NCBI RefSeq assembly: GCF_029945685.1
Contig: NZ_JAQSDA010000028.1
Span: forward strand, 62,001-126,000
DNA length: 64,000 bases
DNA from: Polaromonas sp.
GTDB taxonomy: Bacteria; Pseudomonadota; Gammaproteobacteria; Burkholderiales; Burkholderiaceae_C
Direction: 5' to 3'
Under the pieces are notes generated by a model. That model did not search any database. It was not told the DNA's origin and saw nothing but the letters and a program-made list of their open reading frames with translations. This document shows, piece by piece, positions 15,438 through 23,416 of the stretch (its first letter is position 1; every line of letters starts with the position of its first letter). The position numbers and the translations under genes were made by a program.

Positions 15438-18400
15438 TCAAGCGGCGCCGGACCGTTCCAGATTCAGCGCCAGCAGCCGCTGGAGGATTTCCTCGTCCGC
15501 CATGTCAGGCGAGTAGTCGGCCCAGCCGTAGGCCGTTGCCACAGCCATATCGAGTTCCTTGTGCGCCGCGTCCAGCCAGGCCGGGCGCTGGTTGTAGAGC
15601 TTGGTCAGCGTGCGCTCGGCCAGCTCTTTTTCAAAACCGTCTTTGGGCAGGATGCGGTCGGGGTAGGGGCTGACCGTCATGCCCAGCGGCACCACCTCGG
15701 GCACCCGCTGCGTCCACTCGGGCGGGTTCAGCCAGGCTTCGCGCAGGTCGTTCAGGCGTTTGGCGGCGCGGGCGATGGCGTCGGCGGCTGCACGGACCGC
15801 TCCTGAATTCATAGCTGCTGGCGCAAGCCCCTTCTGGGCTGGAGGCACATTTGACGCTAAAAGTCCGGCGGGAATCAGCGCGCCGCCTTCCAGCACTTCG
15901 GTGGTCTGGTGCGCGGTGTCGGCGGGGGTCAGGCCTTCGGGGAAGGGGAAGGTTTCGAAGCACGTGGTGGGGGTGTAGCGCGGATCGTTGCCCACACCCA
16001 GCCAGGTGCACATGCGCAGCGACCAGAGTTCGTGGAAGCGGCTGTGCAGGATGCCGAAGGTGGTGTCGTCGGCGCGGGCGGTGACATCCAGCAGGTTCAT
16101 GACCAGCGTGGGAGAACTGCGCCACGCAAATATTCGGTGCTTGGCGACAACTGGAGTCACAACAAACCGGGGCACAGTTTTGAGGGCACCGCGCAACTCA
16201 AGGCGAGGACGCTCGTACAACCACCATTGCTCCCGGGTTTTCTTGTTGCGATCTTTTGCGCGCTCAGGCAACACGTGAACGCGAGCGTGCTCGAAAGGCT
16301 TTTCATACAACGCAGCGGCTTGCTCAGACAGTCCGGTCAGATCAATGACCCACGTGTCCGAGTCATGTCGCACAACGTCAGTCGCATTAATCCAGGGACG
16401 CAGCACATCGGAATTCGGGCGCTGGTTGGGATTGCCAGCCTGCCTGAGCCATTGCCTTGCAGTCGCCCCAGGCACATCAAACGCTCCGTACTTCTTGACG
16501 CCTTCAAAACAGGTAGAGACGTTTTCGACAAGCCGCTGAGCAGTCGTCAAGTCAACAAGGCTGCCATCAGCACTACCGGGTTGCAAGTCCGCGAAGATCG
16601 TTTCTACAGACTGTCCATCCAGTACCGCCATCTGAGTTGCATTCCCAAACGCCACCAGCGATACCCGCACCGCCGCCCCCTCGTTGACCCAACCCTCATC
16701 ACTCCACGCTTCGTAAATCCGCGTGGTCTGGGCAATCGCATCGAGCACCGCGCGGTTCTTGCCGCCGCGAATGCTGTTGGTCGCCACCAGCCCCGCCGCA
16801 CCCAGGCCGTTGGTTTCAATCGCCTTGCGTGCTTTTTCAAACCAGTAACAAACGAGGTCGGCACCGCCGGGCACGCGGCCCTTGTAAATGGCGCGCAGCG
16901 TTTCGGTGTAGTCACCGCCCAGCTCGGCGCGCATCTTCTTGTCACCCAGAAACGGCGGGTTGCCAATCACCACACTGGCCTTGGGCCACGCGGCTTCGAC
17001 AGGCTCAGCCCGAACGGGGTCAGTGGTGATGAGCGCATCGCGGCACTCGATGTGGTCCAGCGGCTCCAGCACCGGGTTGGTCTTGAACTCGTAGCCGTGT
17101 TGCAGGCGCCACTGCAGCTCGCCTATCCACACCGTCACGCGCGCGAGTTCGGCGGCGTATTCGTTCAATTCAATGCCCAGCATGTTGTGCGGGCCGGTCA
17201 CGAGATCGGCCTCGCGGTCCAGGCCCAGCATGGCGGCGTCGATGTGGCTCTGGTGCTCAATGTCTTTCAGCGTCTTCAGGCCCAGGAACAGGAAGTTGCC
17301 GCTGCCGCAGGCGGGGTCGAGCACGCGGTAGCTGCTCAGTTGGTCCAGCCAGCCGATGAACCTGGCCTTGGCGGCCTTGTAGTGTTTGTCACCTTTACGG
17401 GTGTTTTTGGCCATCAGCCCCCGTATTTCCTGCGCCGTCTGCTCCCAGATCTGTAGCAGCGGGCGCTTGAGCACGGGCTCAACGATGCGCATGATGGTGG
17501 CCGGGTCGGTGTAGTGGGCGCCCAACTGGCTGCGTTTGCCCGGGTCCAACCCGCGTTCAAACAAGGTGCCGAAGATGGACACGTCAATCGCGCTCCAGTT
17601 CAGCGCGGCGGCGTTGCGCAGCTCGGTCATGTCGAGCACGGTGAGCGCGGGCACCTTGATCTTCTTGAACAGGCCGCCGTTGAACCACGGAATGTCGTCG
17701 TTGCCGTACAGGCCGCCGTCACGCATGACGGTGAACAGGTTGCGCAGCCCGGTGGTGAGCTTGTCGCTGGTGAGCTGGCGGTTGTTGACCAGCCCTTCGA
17801 ACATGCGGCCGGGCAGCAGGCCCACGTCTTCGGCAAAAAAGCAGAACAGGCACTGCGTGAGGAAGTGCGCCACCTCGTCGGCGTGGGCTTGTGCCTCCAA
17901 CGGCTGTGTGGCCTTGTCGGGGCCGCGCTTGCGCAGGCCGTCGGCCAGGGTGGCAAAGCTGCGGGCCGCGGTTTCGGTGATGTCGCGGCTGGTTTTCTTG
18001 GGCCGGAAGCTCTCAGGGTCGGTCCAGATGCGACGCAGCAGGGCCAGTTTGTCGGGCTGGTCCAGCTCGGCCAGCGCCACATTGAAAGTCTCGGTCGGGT
18101 GGCCGGTGAACTGGGTGTGGATGCGGATGGTCAGGCGGTCGCACACCACCAGAATCGGCGGGTTGCTCAGCGCCAGGCTGTAGGTGAGCAGCTGCTTGAG
18201 CGCGGCGTCCAGGTTTTTGCCGGGCGCCTTGTTCTCCCACGCAAAGGCGCCGCTTTTGAAAACGTCGGCATAACCGGTGCGCCCGCCGATGATGGCGTTT
18301 TTTTCCTCAAACAGGTAGCCGGCCTCGCTGCCGGGTTTGGGCACGGCCAGCAGCTCACACAAGTCAATGAAGTGGCTTTGTGCGCCCTGCTCTTCGTTGA

Positions 18401-18455
18401 GCGCAAAGGCCGGGCCGCCGGGGCCCCACTTGGTGATGAAGGTTTGGGGGGTCAT
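15438..18455 (-). CDS. MmeI-like type IIG restriction enzyme / DNA methyltransferase
   Basis: A single polypeptide of 1005 residues joining cleavage, methylation and target recognition. The N-terminal region has a PD-(D/E)xK nuclease pattern (Asp64, Glu74, Lys76 in AWENKAPGK), a helical spacer follows, then an N6-adenine methyltransferase with SAM motif DPACGSGNF (from residue 380) and catalytic NPPF (499-502), and a C-terminal recognition domain ending near NDLREAWLNPPEW. It starts 3 bases after ccdB. Two dispersed repeats are inserted in frame (about residues 477-489 and 865-884), lengthening loops without breaking the frame. Recognition sequence cannot be read from the protein alone. Confidence 0.9.
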   Translation of the reverse strand: MTPQTFITKWGPGGPAFALNEEQGAQSHFIDLCELLAVPKPGSEAGYLFEEKNAIIGGRTGYADVFKSGAFAWENKAPGKNLDAALKQLLTYSLALSNPPILVVCDRLTIRIHTQFTGHPTETFNVALAELDQPDKLALLRRIWTDPESFRPKKTSRDITETAARSFATLADGLRKRGPDKATQPLEAQAHADEVAHFLTQCLFCFFAEDVGLLPGRMFEGLVNNRQLTSDKLTTGLRNLFTVMRDGGLYGNDDIPWFNGGLFKKIKVPALTVLDMTELRNAAALNWSAIDVSIFGTLFERGLDPGKRSQLGAHYTDPATIMRIVEPVLKRPLLQIWEQTAQEIRGLMAKNTRKGDKHYKAAKARFIGWLDQLSSYRVLDPACGSGNFLFLGLKTLKDIEHQSHIDAAMLGLDREADLVTGPHNMLGIELNEYAAELARVTVWIGELQWRLQHGYEFKTNPVLEPLDHIECRDALITTDPVRAEPVEAAWPKASVVIGNPPFLGDKKMRAELGGDYTETLRAIYKGRVPGGADLVCYWFEKARKAIETNGLGAAGLVATNSIRGGKNRAVLDAIAQTTRIYEAWSDEGWVNEGAAVRVSLVAFGNATQMAVLDGQSVETIFADLQPGSADGSLVDLTTAQRLVENVSTCFEGVKKYGAFDVPGATARQWLRQAGNPNQRPNSDVLRPWINATDVVRHDSDTWVIDLTGLSEQAAALYEKPFEHARVHVLPERAKDRNKKTREQWWLYERPRLELRGALKTVPRFVVTPVVAKHRIFAWRSSPTLVMNLLDVTARADDTTFGILHSRFHELWSLRMCTWLGVGNDPRYTPTTCFETFPFPEGLTPADTAHQTTEVLEGGALIPAGLLASNVPPAQKGLAPAAMNSGAVRAAADAIARAAKRLNDLREAWLNPPEWTQRVPEVVPLGMTVSPYPDRILPKDGFEKELAERTLTKLYNQRPAWLDAAHKELDMAVATAYGWADYSPDMADEEILQRLLALNLERSGAA
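15802..15861. repeat. Repeat family A copy inside the MmeI-like gene
   Basis: TTCATAGCTGCTGGCGCAAG followed by CTTCTGGGCTGGAGGCACATTTG. It is read through in frame as the segment SNVPPAQKGLAPAAMNSG before the helix that precedes the conserved WLNPPEW motif. Confidence 0.8.
16993..17021. repeat. Repeat family B copy inside the MmeI-like gene
   Basis: GCTTCGACAGGCTCAGCCCG plus AACGGGG, read on the minus strand as the segment TTDPVRAEPVEA just before the catalytic NPPF motif. Confidence 0.78.
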
Positions 18456-18458
18456 GGG

Positions 18459-18767
18459 TCAGTAGCCCCGCAACATGAATTCGATGGACGCTTCGGCCAT
18501 GGCCTGCTCTTGCGGCCGGAGGCGACCGACGGGATGGCGCAGCAATGCCGCCGGGACAGACAGCAGGTTGGGAGTGTCCATCACATAGCTGTCATCCAGG
18601 AGGTTCAGCATGCCCTGTGCACGGCTGGCGACCGGATACCCGGGTTTGGCCGCCAGCAGGGGAATGCACCAGCGGGTGGCGGTACTGACCAGATCGCTCT
18701 GCACATCCAGGTAGAGCTGATGGCTGGCGTGCGGGTTGGGATTGCGAAAAACGTCGAAGCGCGCCAT
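18459..18767 (-). CDS. ccdB: CcdB family toxin
   Basis: A 102-residue protein close to the usual CcdB length (101). It opens with the diagnostic MARFDVFRNPN, continues with LYLDVQSDLVS and WCIPLL, and ends with a helix carrying a hydrophobic tail (ASIEFMLRGY). CcdB poisons DNA gyrase. The start follows the antitoxin stop by one base (TGACATG), indicating coupling. Its normal partner, CcdA, is a ribbon-helix-helix protein; the upstream partner here does not look like classical CcdA. Confidence 0.88.
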   Translation of the reverse strand: MARFDVFRNPNPHASHQLYLDVQSDLVSTATRWCIPLLAAKPGYPVASRAQGMLNLLDDSYVMDTPNLLSVPAALLRHPVGRLRPQEQAMAEASIEFMLRGY

Positions 18768-18768
18768 G

Positions 18769-19092
18769 TCAGCCTTGCAGCGCGTCTGGATGGCCGGCCA
18801 GATATTGCTGCAACTGCTCAGCGGCTGTGCCGTCTTCGGCGATGCGCTGCGCATAGGCCTCAAGCGCCGCCCTGTTTTCCAGCGCCCACTGGGAGCACTG
18901 CTCGTAGCCGCCCGGTGGCAACCAGCCATCGGCCACGACCACAGGCCGTGGTTCCGACGCCCGGTTGGCGGGCACGGCTTTCATTGGAATGAGTTCAAAC
19001 CGTTCGTCGGGGTGAACGATCACGTCAAACAGGCGACCTGCAAATTTTTTACCCAGCGATATCTGGCCGCTGGCGCCGACTTCTTTAAGCAT
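18769..19092 (-). CDS. Probable antitoxin of the CcdB pair (copy 1)
   Basis: A 107-residue protein starting MLKEVGASGQISLGKK, with an AbrB/SpoVT-like N-terminal strand pattern and an acidic, Gln/Ala-rich helical C-terminus. Position directly before ccdB with a 1-base gap makes it the antitoxin. Its first 40 residues are nearly the same as those of the next gene upstream, so the two are tandem duplicates that have diverged after about residue 45. Confidence 0.75.
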   Translation of the reverse strand: MLKEVGASGQISLGKKFAGRLFDVIVHPDERFELIPMKAVPANRASEPRPVVVADGWLPPGGYEQCSQWALENRAALEAYAQRIAEDGTAAEQLQQYLAGHPDALQG

Positions 19093-19101
19093 CGTGTGTC
19101 C

Positions 19102-19512
19102 TTAATGACTGGAGGTATGGTTGGCCGCAGCCTGCTTTTTGCGCCATTCGTACATGCGCCGGCCCATGCTGCCGACCGCCTCGTAGTGCTGGTTCATGCT
19201 GTCGATGACGCCCTGGTTTTCAGACGCCCATTGGCGGGCCAGGCGTTCTGTCTCTTGCGGGCTGCGCTCCTGCGCCGCCTTGCGCGCCGCCAGCCGCTCG
19301 GGCGTGAGCCAGCCGTCGCCGACGCGGTAGGCGCCGGGCTCTTCCTGCACACGGGCAGGCGCAGCGGCGGCCGTGGTGTCCTGAATTGCAGGCACGGCCT
19401 TCATGGGCACCAGTTCCACCCGGCCGTCGGGGTAGAAGACGACATCAAACAACTGGCCCGCGTATTTTTTACCCAGCGAGATCTGGCCGCTGGCGCCGAC
19501 TTCCTTAAGCAT
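19102..19512 (-). CDS. Antitoxin-like paralogue (copy 2), no adjacent toxin of its own
   Basis: A 136-residue protein, first of the six-gene cluster, whose N-terminus (MLKEVGASGQISLGKKYAG) duplicates that of copy 1. The C-terminal half is different, helical and basic (MGRRMYEWRKKQ). The start at 19512 is chosen over an upstream ATG because it matches copy 1. It ends 9 bases before copy 1 and has no toxin between. It could be a second antitoxin with altered specificity or a repressor of the operon. Confidence 0.7.
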   Translation of the reverse strand: MLKEVGASGQISLGKKYAGQLFDVVFYPDGRVELVPMKAVPAIQDTTAAAAPARVQEEPGAYRVGDGWLTPERLAARKAAQERSPQETERLARQWASENQGVIDSMNQHYEAVGSMGRRMYEWRKKQAAANHTSSH

Positions 19513-19805
19513 GGCGCATCCTTTCAAACCTTCATGCCATCATGCCGCATGAAATTGTGGGCGTCAAATTCCGCCATGCCGGGGGGGGCCGTTGGAGGGG
19601 CAGGGAAAATTCAAGCCCTTATTGTTTCCAATACAGCAATATTAAATTGTATTGAATGCTATTTTTCTTTGCTATCGGCAACAGTACAGTTCATACATCG
19701 ATGAGCCGCAACCAATAAACGACTCACCGAGGCTGGACAGACGGGGATCAACAAGCCCGCCATGCCCGGAAATGTTTATTCACTCTCTCTCAAGGAAATT
19801 TCATC

Positions 19806-20099
19806 ATGAACGCATCCAAATTCTTCGCTGTTGCCGCTCTTGCCACTGTTGCCTCTTTTGGCGCCCACGCCGATGAGGCCGACGGTTCGCAATTTGCCGT
19901 CCAGTTCAACTCGACCCGCTCCGTGGCCGAAGTGCGCGCCGAAGCCGCCGCCAAAGTGACCACCCACAGCCAGGAGCCTGCCGGTTCCCGCGTGGCAGCC
20001 ACGGTGCAGTCTTCAACCGACCGCGCCACGGTGCGTGCACAAGCGGCTGACGCTGTCCGCCTGGGCCAGATCCCGCGCGGCGAAGCCAGCTACATGTAA
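19806..20099 (+). CDS. Small secreted protein, DUF4148-like
   Basis: A 97-residue protein with a clear signal peptide (residues 1-22, cut after AHA) and a short mature part with two copies of an R-A/S-x-V-R-A-x-A-A motif (TRSVAEVRAEAAAK; DRATVRAQAADAVRLGQIPRGE), as in the DUF4148 periplasmic family common in Burkholderiales. AAGGAAA precedes the ATG. The 293-base gap before it (19513-19805) is AT-rich around 19620-19680 and presumably carries its promoter. Function is unknown. Confidence 0.78.
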   Translation: MNASKFFAVAALATVASFGAHADEADGSQFAVQFNSTRSVAEVRAEAAAKVTTHSQEPAGSRVAATVQSSTDRATVRAQAADAVRLGQIPRGEASYM

Positions 20100-20180
20100 G
20101 GGCTGCCAGCCGACCGGGTTTCCGGCCGGCTGATCCCCCATCACCCGGGCTCCGGCCCTGGCAGGGGGTGAATCTTTTGA

Positions 20181-20212
20181 AATCGGGCTCCTCGGAGCCC
20201 GATTTTCTTTTC
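20181..20212 (+). terminator. Rho-independent terminator
   Basis: Perfect 11-base stem AATCGGGCTCC / GGAGCCCGATT with a 2-base loop, followed by TTCTTTTC. It lies between the DUF4148-like gene and the convergent putA and fits termination of the former; the A-rich stretch on the left (TTTTGAAAT) may allow weak function for putA too. Confidence 0.75.
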
Positions 20213-20232
20213 GGGGCCGGAAGCGGGGCGAA

Positions 20233-23200
20233 TCACGCCCCCGACAACAGGGCCGCATTGCCCCCCGCCGCCGTGGTGTTCACGGTGACGGTCTGCTCGG
20301 CACAGAAGCGGTACAGGTAATGCGGGCCGCCGGCTTTGGGGCCGGTGCCGCTGAGCCCTTCGCCGCCGAAAGGCTGGCTGCCCACCACCGCACCGATCAT
20401 GTTGCGGTTGATGTAGATGTTGCCGACATGCGCAGCCGCGGCCAGCGCCTGGGCGCGCGAGTCGATGCGGGTCTGGATGCCCAGGGTCAGACCATAGCCA
20501 AGCGCGTTGATCTGGGTGATGAGCTTTTGCGGCTCGCCGCTCCAGCGCACGATCTGCAGCACCGGCCCGAAAATTTCGTCTTTCACCTCGGCCAGGCCGG
20601 CAACTTCGAAGGCAATGGGCCGGACCAGATTTGCTACTGAATCAGGAGCTGCTTGCGCCCTGCCAGAAAGAGCTGGAAGCATTTTTGACGTGGAACCCAG
20701 GCGCTGCAGGTGGCGCTGGATGTTGTCGAACGCCTCGCGGTCGATGACCGGTCCCACGTCGGTGGAAAGCAGGGCCGGGTCGCCCGCGGCCAGCTCCTGC
20801 AGCGCGCCCTGGATCATGGCCATTACCTTGTCGGCAATGCCCTCGTGTACACACAGCAGGCGCAGCGCCGAGCAGCGCTGGCCGGCCGAACGGAAGGCGC
20901 TTTGAACCACGGCATCGACCACCTGCTCGGGTAGGGCGCTGCTGTCGACCAGCATGGCGTTGATGCCGCCGGTCTCGGCGATCAGCGGCACGATGGGACC
21001 GTCTTTGGCTGCGAGCGCGCGGTTGATGATTCTGGCCACCTGGGTGGAGCCGGTGAACACCACGCCCGCAATCCCCGGCGCCGCCACCAGCGCCGCACCG
21101 ACGGTCTCGCCCGGGCCGTGCAGCAACTGCAGCGCACCTTCGGGCACGCCGGCGGCATGCAGCAGCTTGACCGCCTCCCAGGCCACGCCCGGCGTCTGCT
21201 CGGCCGGTTTGGCCAGCACCGTGTTGCCGGTGGCCAGCGCGGCGGCGACCTGGCCGGTGAAAATGGCCAGCGGAAAATTCCAGGGGCTGATGCAGACCCA
21301 GACGCCGCGTGCGGTCAGGCGCAGCTCGTTGCTTTCACCGGTCGGCCCGGGCAAGGCGATGGGCGCCATGATGCGCTCGGCTTCATTGGCGTAGTAACGC
21401 AGGAAGTCGACCGCCTCGCGCACCTCGGACACGGCATCGCCCCAGGTCTTGAAGGCTTCCCTGACCAGCAGCGCGCAGAAGCGCGGCATCTGCTGCTGCA
21501 GCGCATCGGCGGCGCGGCGCAAGATGGCGGCGCGTTCGGCCACAGTCACTTTGCTCCATTTTTGATAGCTGCTTGCGCCCGCTGTTACTGGGCCAGAGAC
21601 CAATTTGGCATCAAACTCCGGGACCACAGGCACCTGGGTGTTCGCCAGCGCGGCCAGCAGGGGTGCACGCATGCTCTCGACCGTGAGGTCCAGCCCTGCG
21701 CTGTTGGGGCGGCCGGGGCCGTACAGGGCCGGCGGCAGCGGCAGGGACGACGCGGGCTCCCTGCGCAGCGGCGACGTGAGCAGCTGGTCCATGCCCACCG
21801 ACTCGTCGGCGAGCTGGTGCACAAAGGAGGAGTTGGCGCCGTTTTCCAGCAGGCGGCGCACCAGGTAGGCCAGCAGGTCGCGGTGCGCGCCGACCGGCGC
21901 GTAAACGCGGCAATGAATCTGCGGGTTTTTCAGCACCTCGCGGAACACACCTTCGCCCATGCCGTGCAGGCGCTGGAGTTCAAACTGGGCTGGCGCCGCA
22001 GGCGCAGAGCCCTCACCCCTGCCCTCTCCCAGAGGCAGAGGGAGCCACGCGGGGTCAGGCTTGCCCCCTCTCCCCTCGGGAGAGGGCTGGGGTGAGGGCG
22101 CCCCGGCCGGCGAGCCCGCCATCTGCAAAATCGCCGCAATCGTGCCCGCGTTGTGCCCGGCAAACTGCGGGTAAATCGCGTCGGGTGCGGCCAACAGGGC
22201 CTGCGCGCAGGCCAGGTAAGACACATCGGTGTGGTGCTTGTGGGTGAACACCGGGTAGTGTGGCAGGCCCAGCTCCTGCGCGCGCTTGATTTCCGAGTCC
22301 CAGTAGGCGCCCTTGACCAGGCGACACATGAAGCGCAAGCGGTACTTGCGGGCCAGGGCGATGACGTGGCCGACCAGTTCCAGCGCACGCGTCTGGTAGG
22401 CCTGCAGGGCCAGGCCGAAGCCCTGCCACTGCGGCTGCTGCAGCGCCACCTGCGCGGCCAGCGCCTCAAAGACGTCCAGCGAGAGCTCGAGGCGGTCCAC
22501 CTCTTCGGCGTCGATGGTGAGGTTGATGTTGGCGCGCGCCGCCAGCGCGCACAGGCCCCAGACGCGCGGCACCAGTTCGGCCAGCACACGCGCATGCTGC
22601 GCGTCCTCGTAACGCGGGTGCAACGCGCTGAGCTTGATGGAGATACCGTCATTTTGCTCGCAGGCGACCGCCGGATCTGCGCGAGCAGCTATGGATTCAA
22701 TAGCGTTTGTATAACTGGCCAGGTAATGCAGCGCGTCGGCATCGGTACGCGCACCCTCGCCCAGCATGTCGTAGCTGAACCTCAGATTCGCCGTTTTCCT
22801 GCGCGCACTGTCGGCCTCGCCCATGGCGTCACCTATCGTCTGACCCAGCACAAACTGCCGGCCCAACAGTTGCACCGCGCGCAAGGTGGCGGCCACCACG
22901 GTGCGCGCGCCGAGCTTGCTCATGAGGCTGCTCTGGCCGTCCTCCGGCAGAAATTTCTTGGACATCGCAATGGCCGAGGCCGACAGGCGCGCCATCATGG
23001 CGTCGCTGGCGCCTTCAAAATCGGCGCGGCCGAGCTGGTCGGCGGTCAGGGCAATCGCCGTTTCGGCATCGGGCACGCGCAGCAGGGCTTCGGCCAGGCG
23101 CATCAGCGCCAGGCCTTCGGCGCTGGAAATCGGGTATTCCTTGAGCAGGCTTTCCATGGCCCAGAAGGGCGGCGGGTGGTTGCGCACCGCCTGCACCCAG

Positions 23201-23319
23201 GGCCGGGCCAGGGGCGTGGCGGCCGCCCAGTCCAGCGCCCCGGCCAGCGCCTGCAAATGATTGGTAACGATGTCGGCCTCGGGCCGGTAGGGAAAGGGAA
23301 GGCGGGGCTGCTGCAACAT
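20233..23319 (-). CDS. putA: Bifunctional proline dehydrogenase / glutamate-gamma-semialdehyde dehydrogenase
   Basis: A 1028-residue short-type PutA that oxidises proline to glutamate via P5C. It has the FAD-dependent PRODH barrel (about 180-500; VKGAYWDSEIKRAQ, YAPVGAH, RRLLENGANSSFV) and the NAD-dependent P5C dehydrogenase domain (about 560-1010; AETGG and catalytic Cys816 in SAGQRCSALR). The N-terminal ribbon-helix-helix DNA-binding domain of longer PutA proteins is absent, consistent with a separate regulator encoded divergently. The ATG at 23319 follows CGGAG. Four dispersed repeats are inserted in frame (about residues 205-213, 406-436, 567-589, 877-897), all in loop regions. Confidence 0.93.
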   Translation of the reverse strand: MLQQPRLPFPYRPEADIVTNHLQALAGALDWAAATPLARPWVQAVRNHPPPFWAMESLLKEYPISSAEGLALMRLAEALLRVPDAETAIALTADQLGRADFEGASDAMMARLSASAIAMSKKFLPEDGQSSLMSKLGARTVVAATLRAVQLLGRQFVLGQTIGDAMGEADSARRKTANLRFSYDMLGEGARTDADALHYLASYTNAIESIAARADPAVACEQNDGISIKLSALHPRYEDAQHARVLAELVPRVWGLCALAARANINLTIDAEEVDRLELSLDVFEALAAQVALQQPQWQGFGLALQAYQTRALELVGHVIALARKYRLRFMCRLVKGAYWDSEIKRAQELGLPHYPVFTHKHHTDVSYLACAQALLAAPDAIYPQFAGHNAGTIAAILQMAGSPAGAPSPQPSPEGRGGKPDPAWLPLPLGEGRGEGSAPAAPAQFELQRLHGMGEGVFREVLKNPQIHCRVYAPVGAHRDLLAYLVRRLLENGANSSFVHQLADESVGMDQLLTSPLRREPASSLPLPPALYGPGRPNSAGLDLTVESMRAPLLAALANTQVPVVPEFDAKLVSGPVTAGASSYQKWSKVTVAERAAILRRAADALQQQMPRFCALLVREAFKTWGDAVSEVREAVDFLRYYANEAERIMAPIALPGPTGESNELRLTARGVWVCISPWNFPLAIFTGQVAAALATGNTVLAKPAEQTPGVAWEAVKLLHAAGVPEGALQLLHGPGETVGAALVAAPGIAGVVFTGSTQVARIINRALAAKDGPIVPLIAETGGINAMLVDSSALPEQVVDAVVQSAFRSAGQRCSALRLLCVHEGIADKVMAMIQGALQELAAGDPALLSTDVGPVIDREAFDNIQRHLQRLGSTSKMLPALSGRAQAAPDSVANLVRPIAFEVAGLAEVKDEIFGPVLQIVRWSGEPQKLITQINALGYGLTLGIQTRIDSRAQALAAAAHVGNIYINRNMIGAVVGSQPFGGEGLSGTGPKAGGPHYLYRFCAEQTVTVNTTAAGGNAALLSGA
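20629..20689. repeat. Repeat family A copy inside putA (3' region)
   Basis: TGAATCAGGAGCTGCTTGCG with the downstream CCAGAAAGAGCTGGAAGCATTTTTGA end. It encodes part of the segment LPALSGRAQAAPDSVANLV, in a loop between conserved P5C dehydrogenase blocks. Confidence 0.78.
21553..21617. repeat. Repeat family A copy inside putA (domain linker)
   Basis: TTTTTGATAGCTGCTTGCGC followed by a diverged tail ending GGCATCAAA. It encodes KLVSGPVTAGASSYQKWSK at the start of the P5C dehydrogenase domain. Confidence 0.78.
22010..22100. repeat. Repeat family D: paired CCCTCTCCC / GGGAGAGGG palindrome inside putA
   Basis: A compound palindrome with CCCTCACCCCTGCCCTCTCC at the left and GGGAGAGGGCTGGGGTGAGG at the right. 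It is translated without frameshift as about 30 residues rich in Pro, Gly, Ser and Glu, between MAGSPAG and FELQRLHGMGE of the PRODH domain. Confidence 0.8.
22679..22705. repeat. Repeat family A partial copy inside putA (5' region)
   Basis: On the minus strand reads GAATCCATAGCTGCTCGCGC, a close match to the family A core, giving the peptide AIESIAARADP. A chance resemblance cannot be excluded for this short copy. Confidence 0.5.
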
Positions 23320-23352
23320 GAAAATCTCCGAAACCTGGTGAATAACGCCATG

Positions 23353-23367
23353 TTGTCTTGATAACAA
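23353..23367. promoter_or_regulatory. Lrp-type palindrome in the putA/regulator intergenic region
   Basis: TTGTCTTGATAACAA, an inverted repeat TTGT-N7-ACAA in the AT-rich 97-base gap between the divergent putA and Lrp-type gene. This is the size of a typical Lrp/AsnC half-site pair and a plausible binding site of the neighbouring regulator. Confidence 0.4.
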
Positions 23368-23416
23368 AAGAATTTCCCGCTAAATTTGACCTGACAATCC
23401 GAATAAATCACCACCC

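Noticed and set aside
22153..23361. 402-codon plus-strand open frame opposite putA
   Set aside because: Antisense to conserved PutA domains, no start context, no family similarity.
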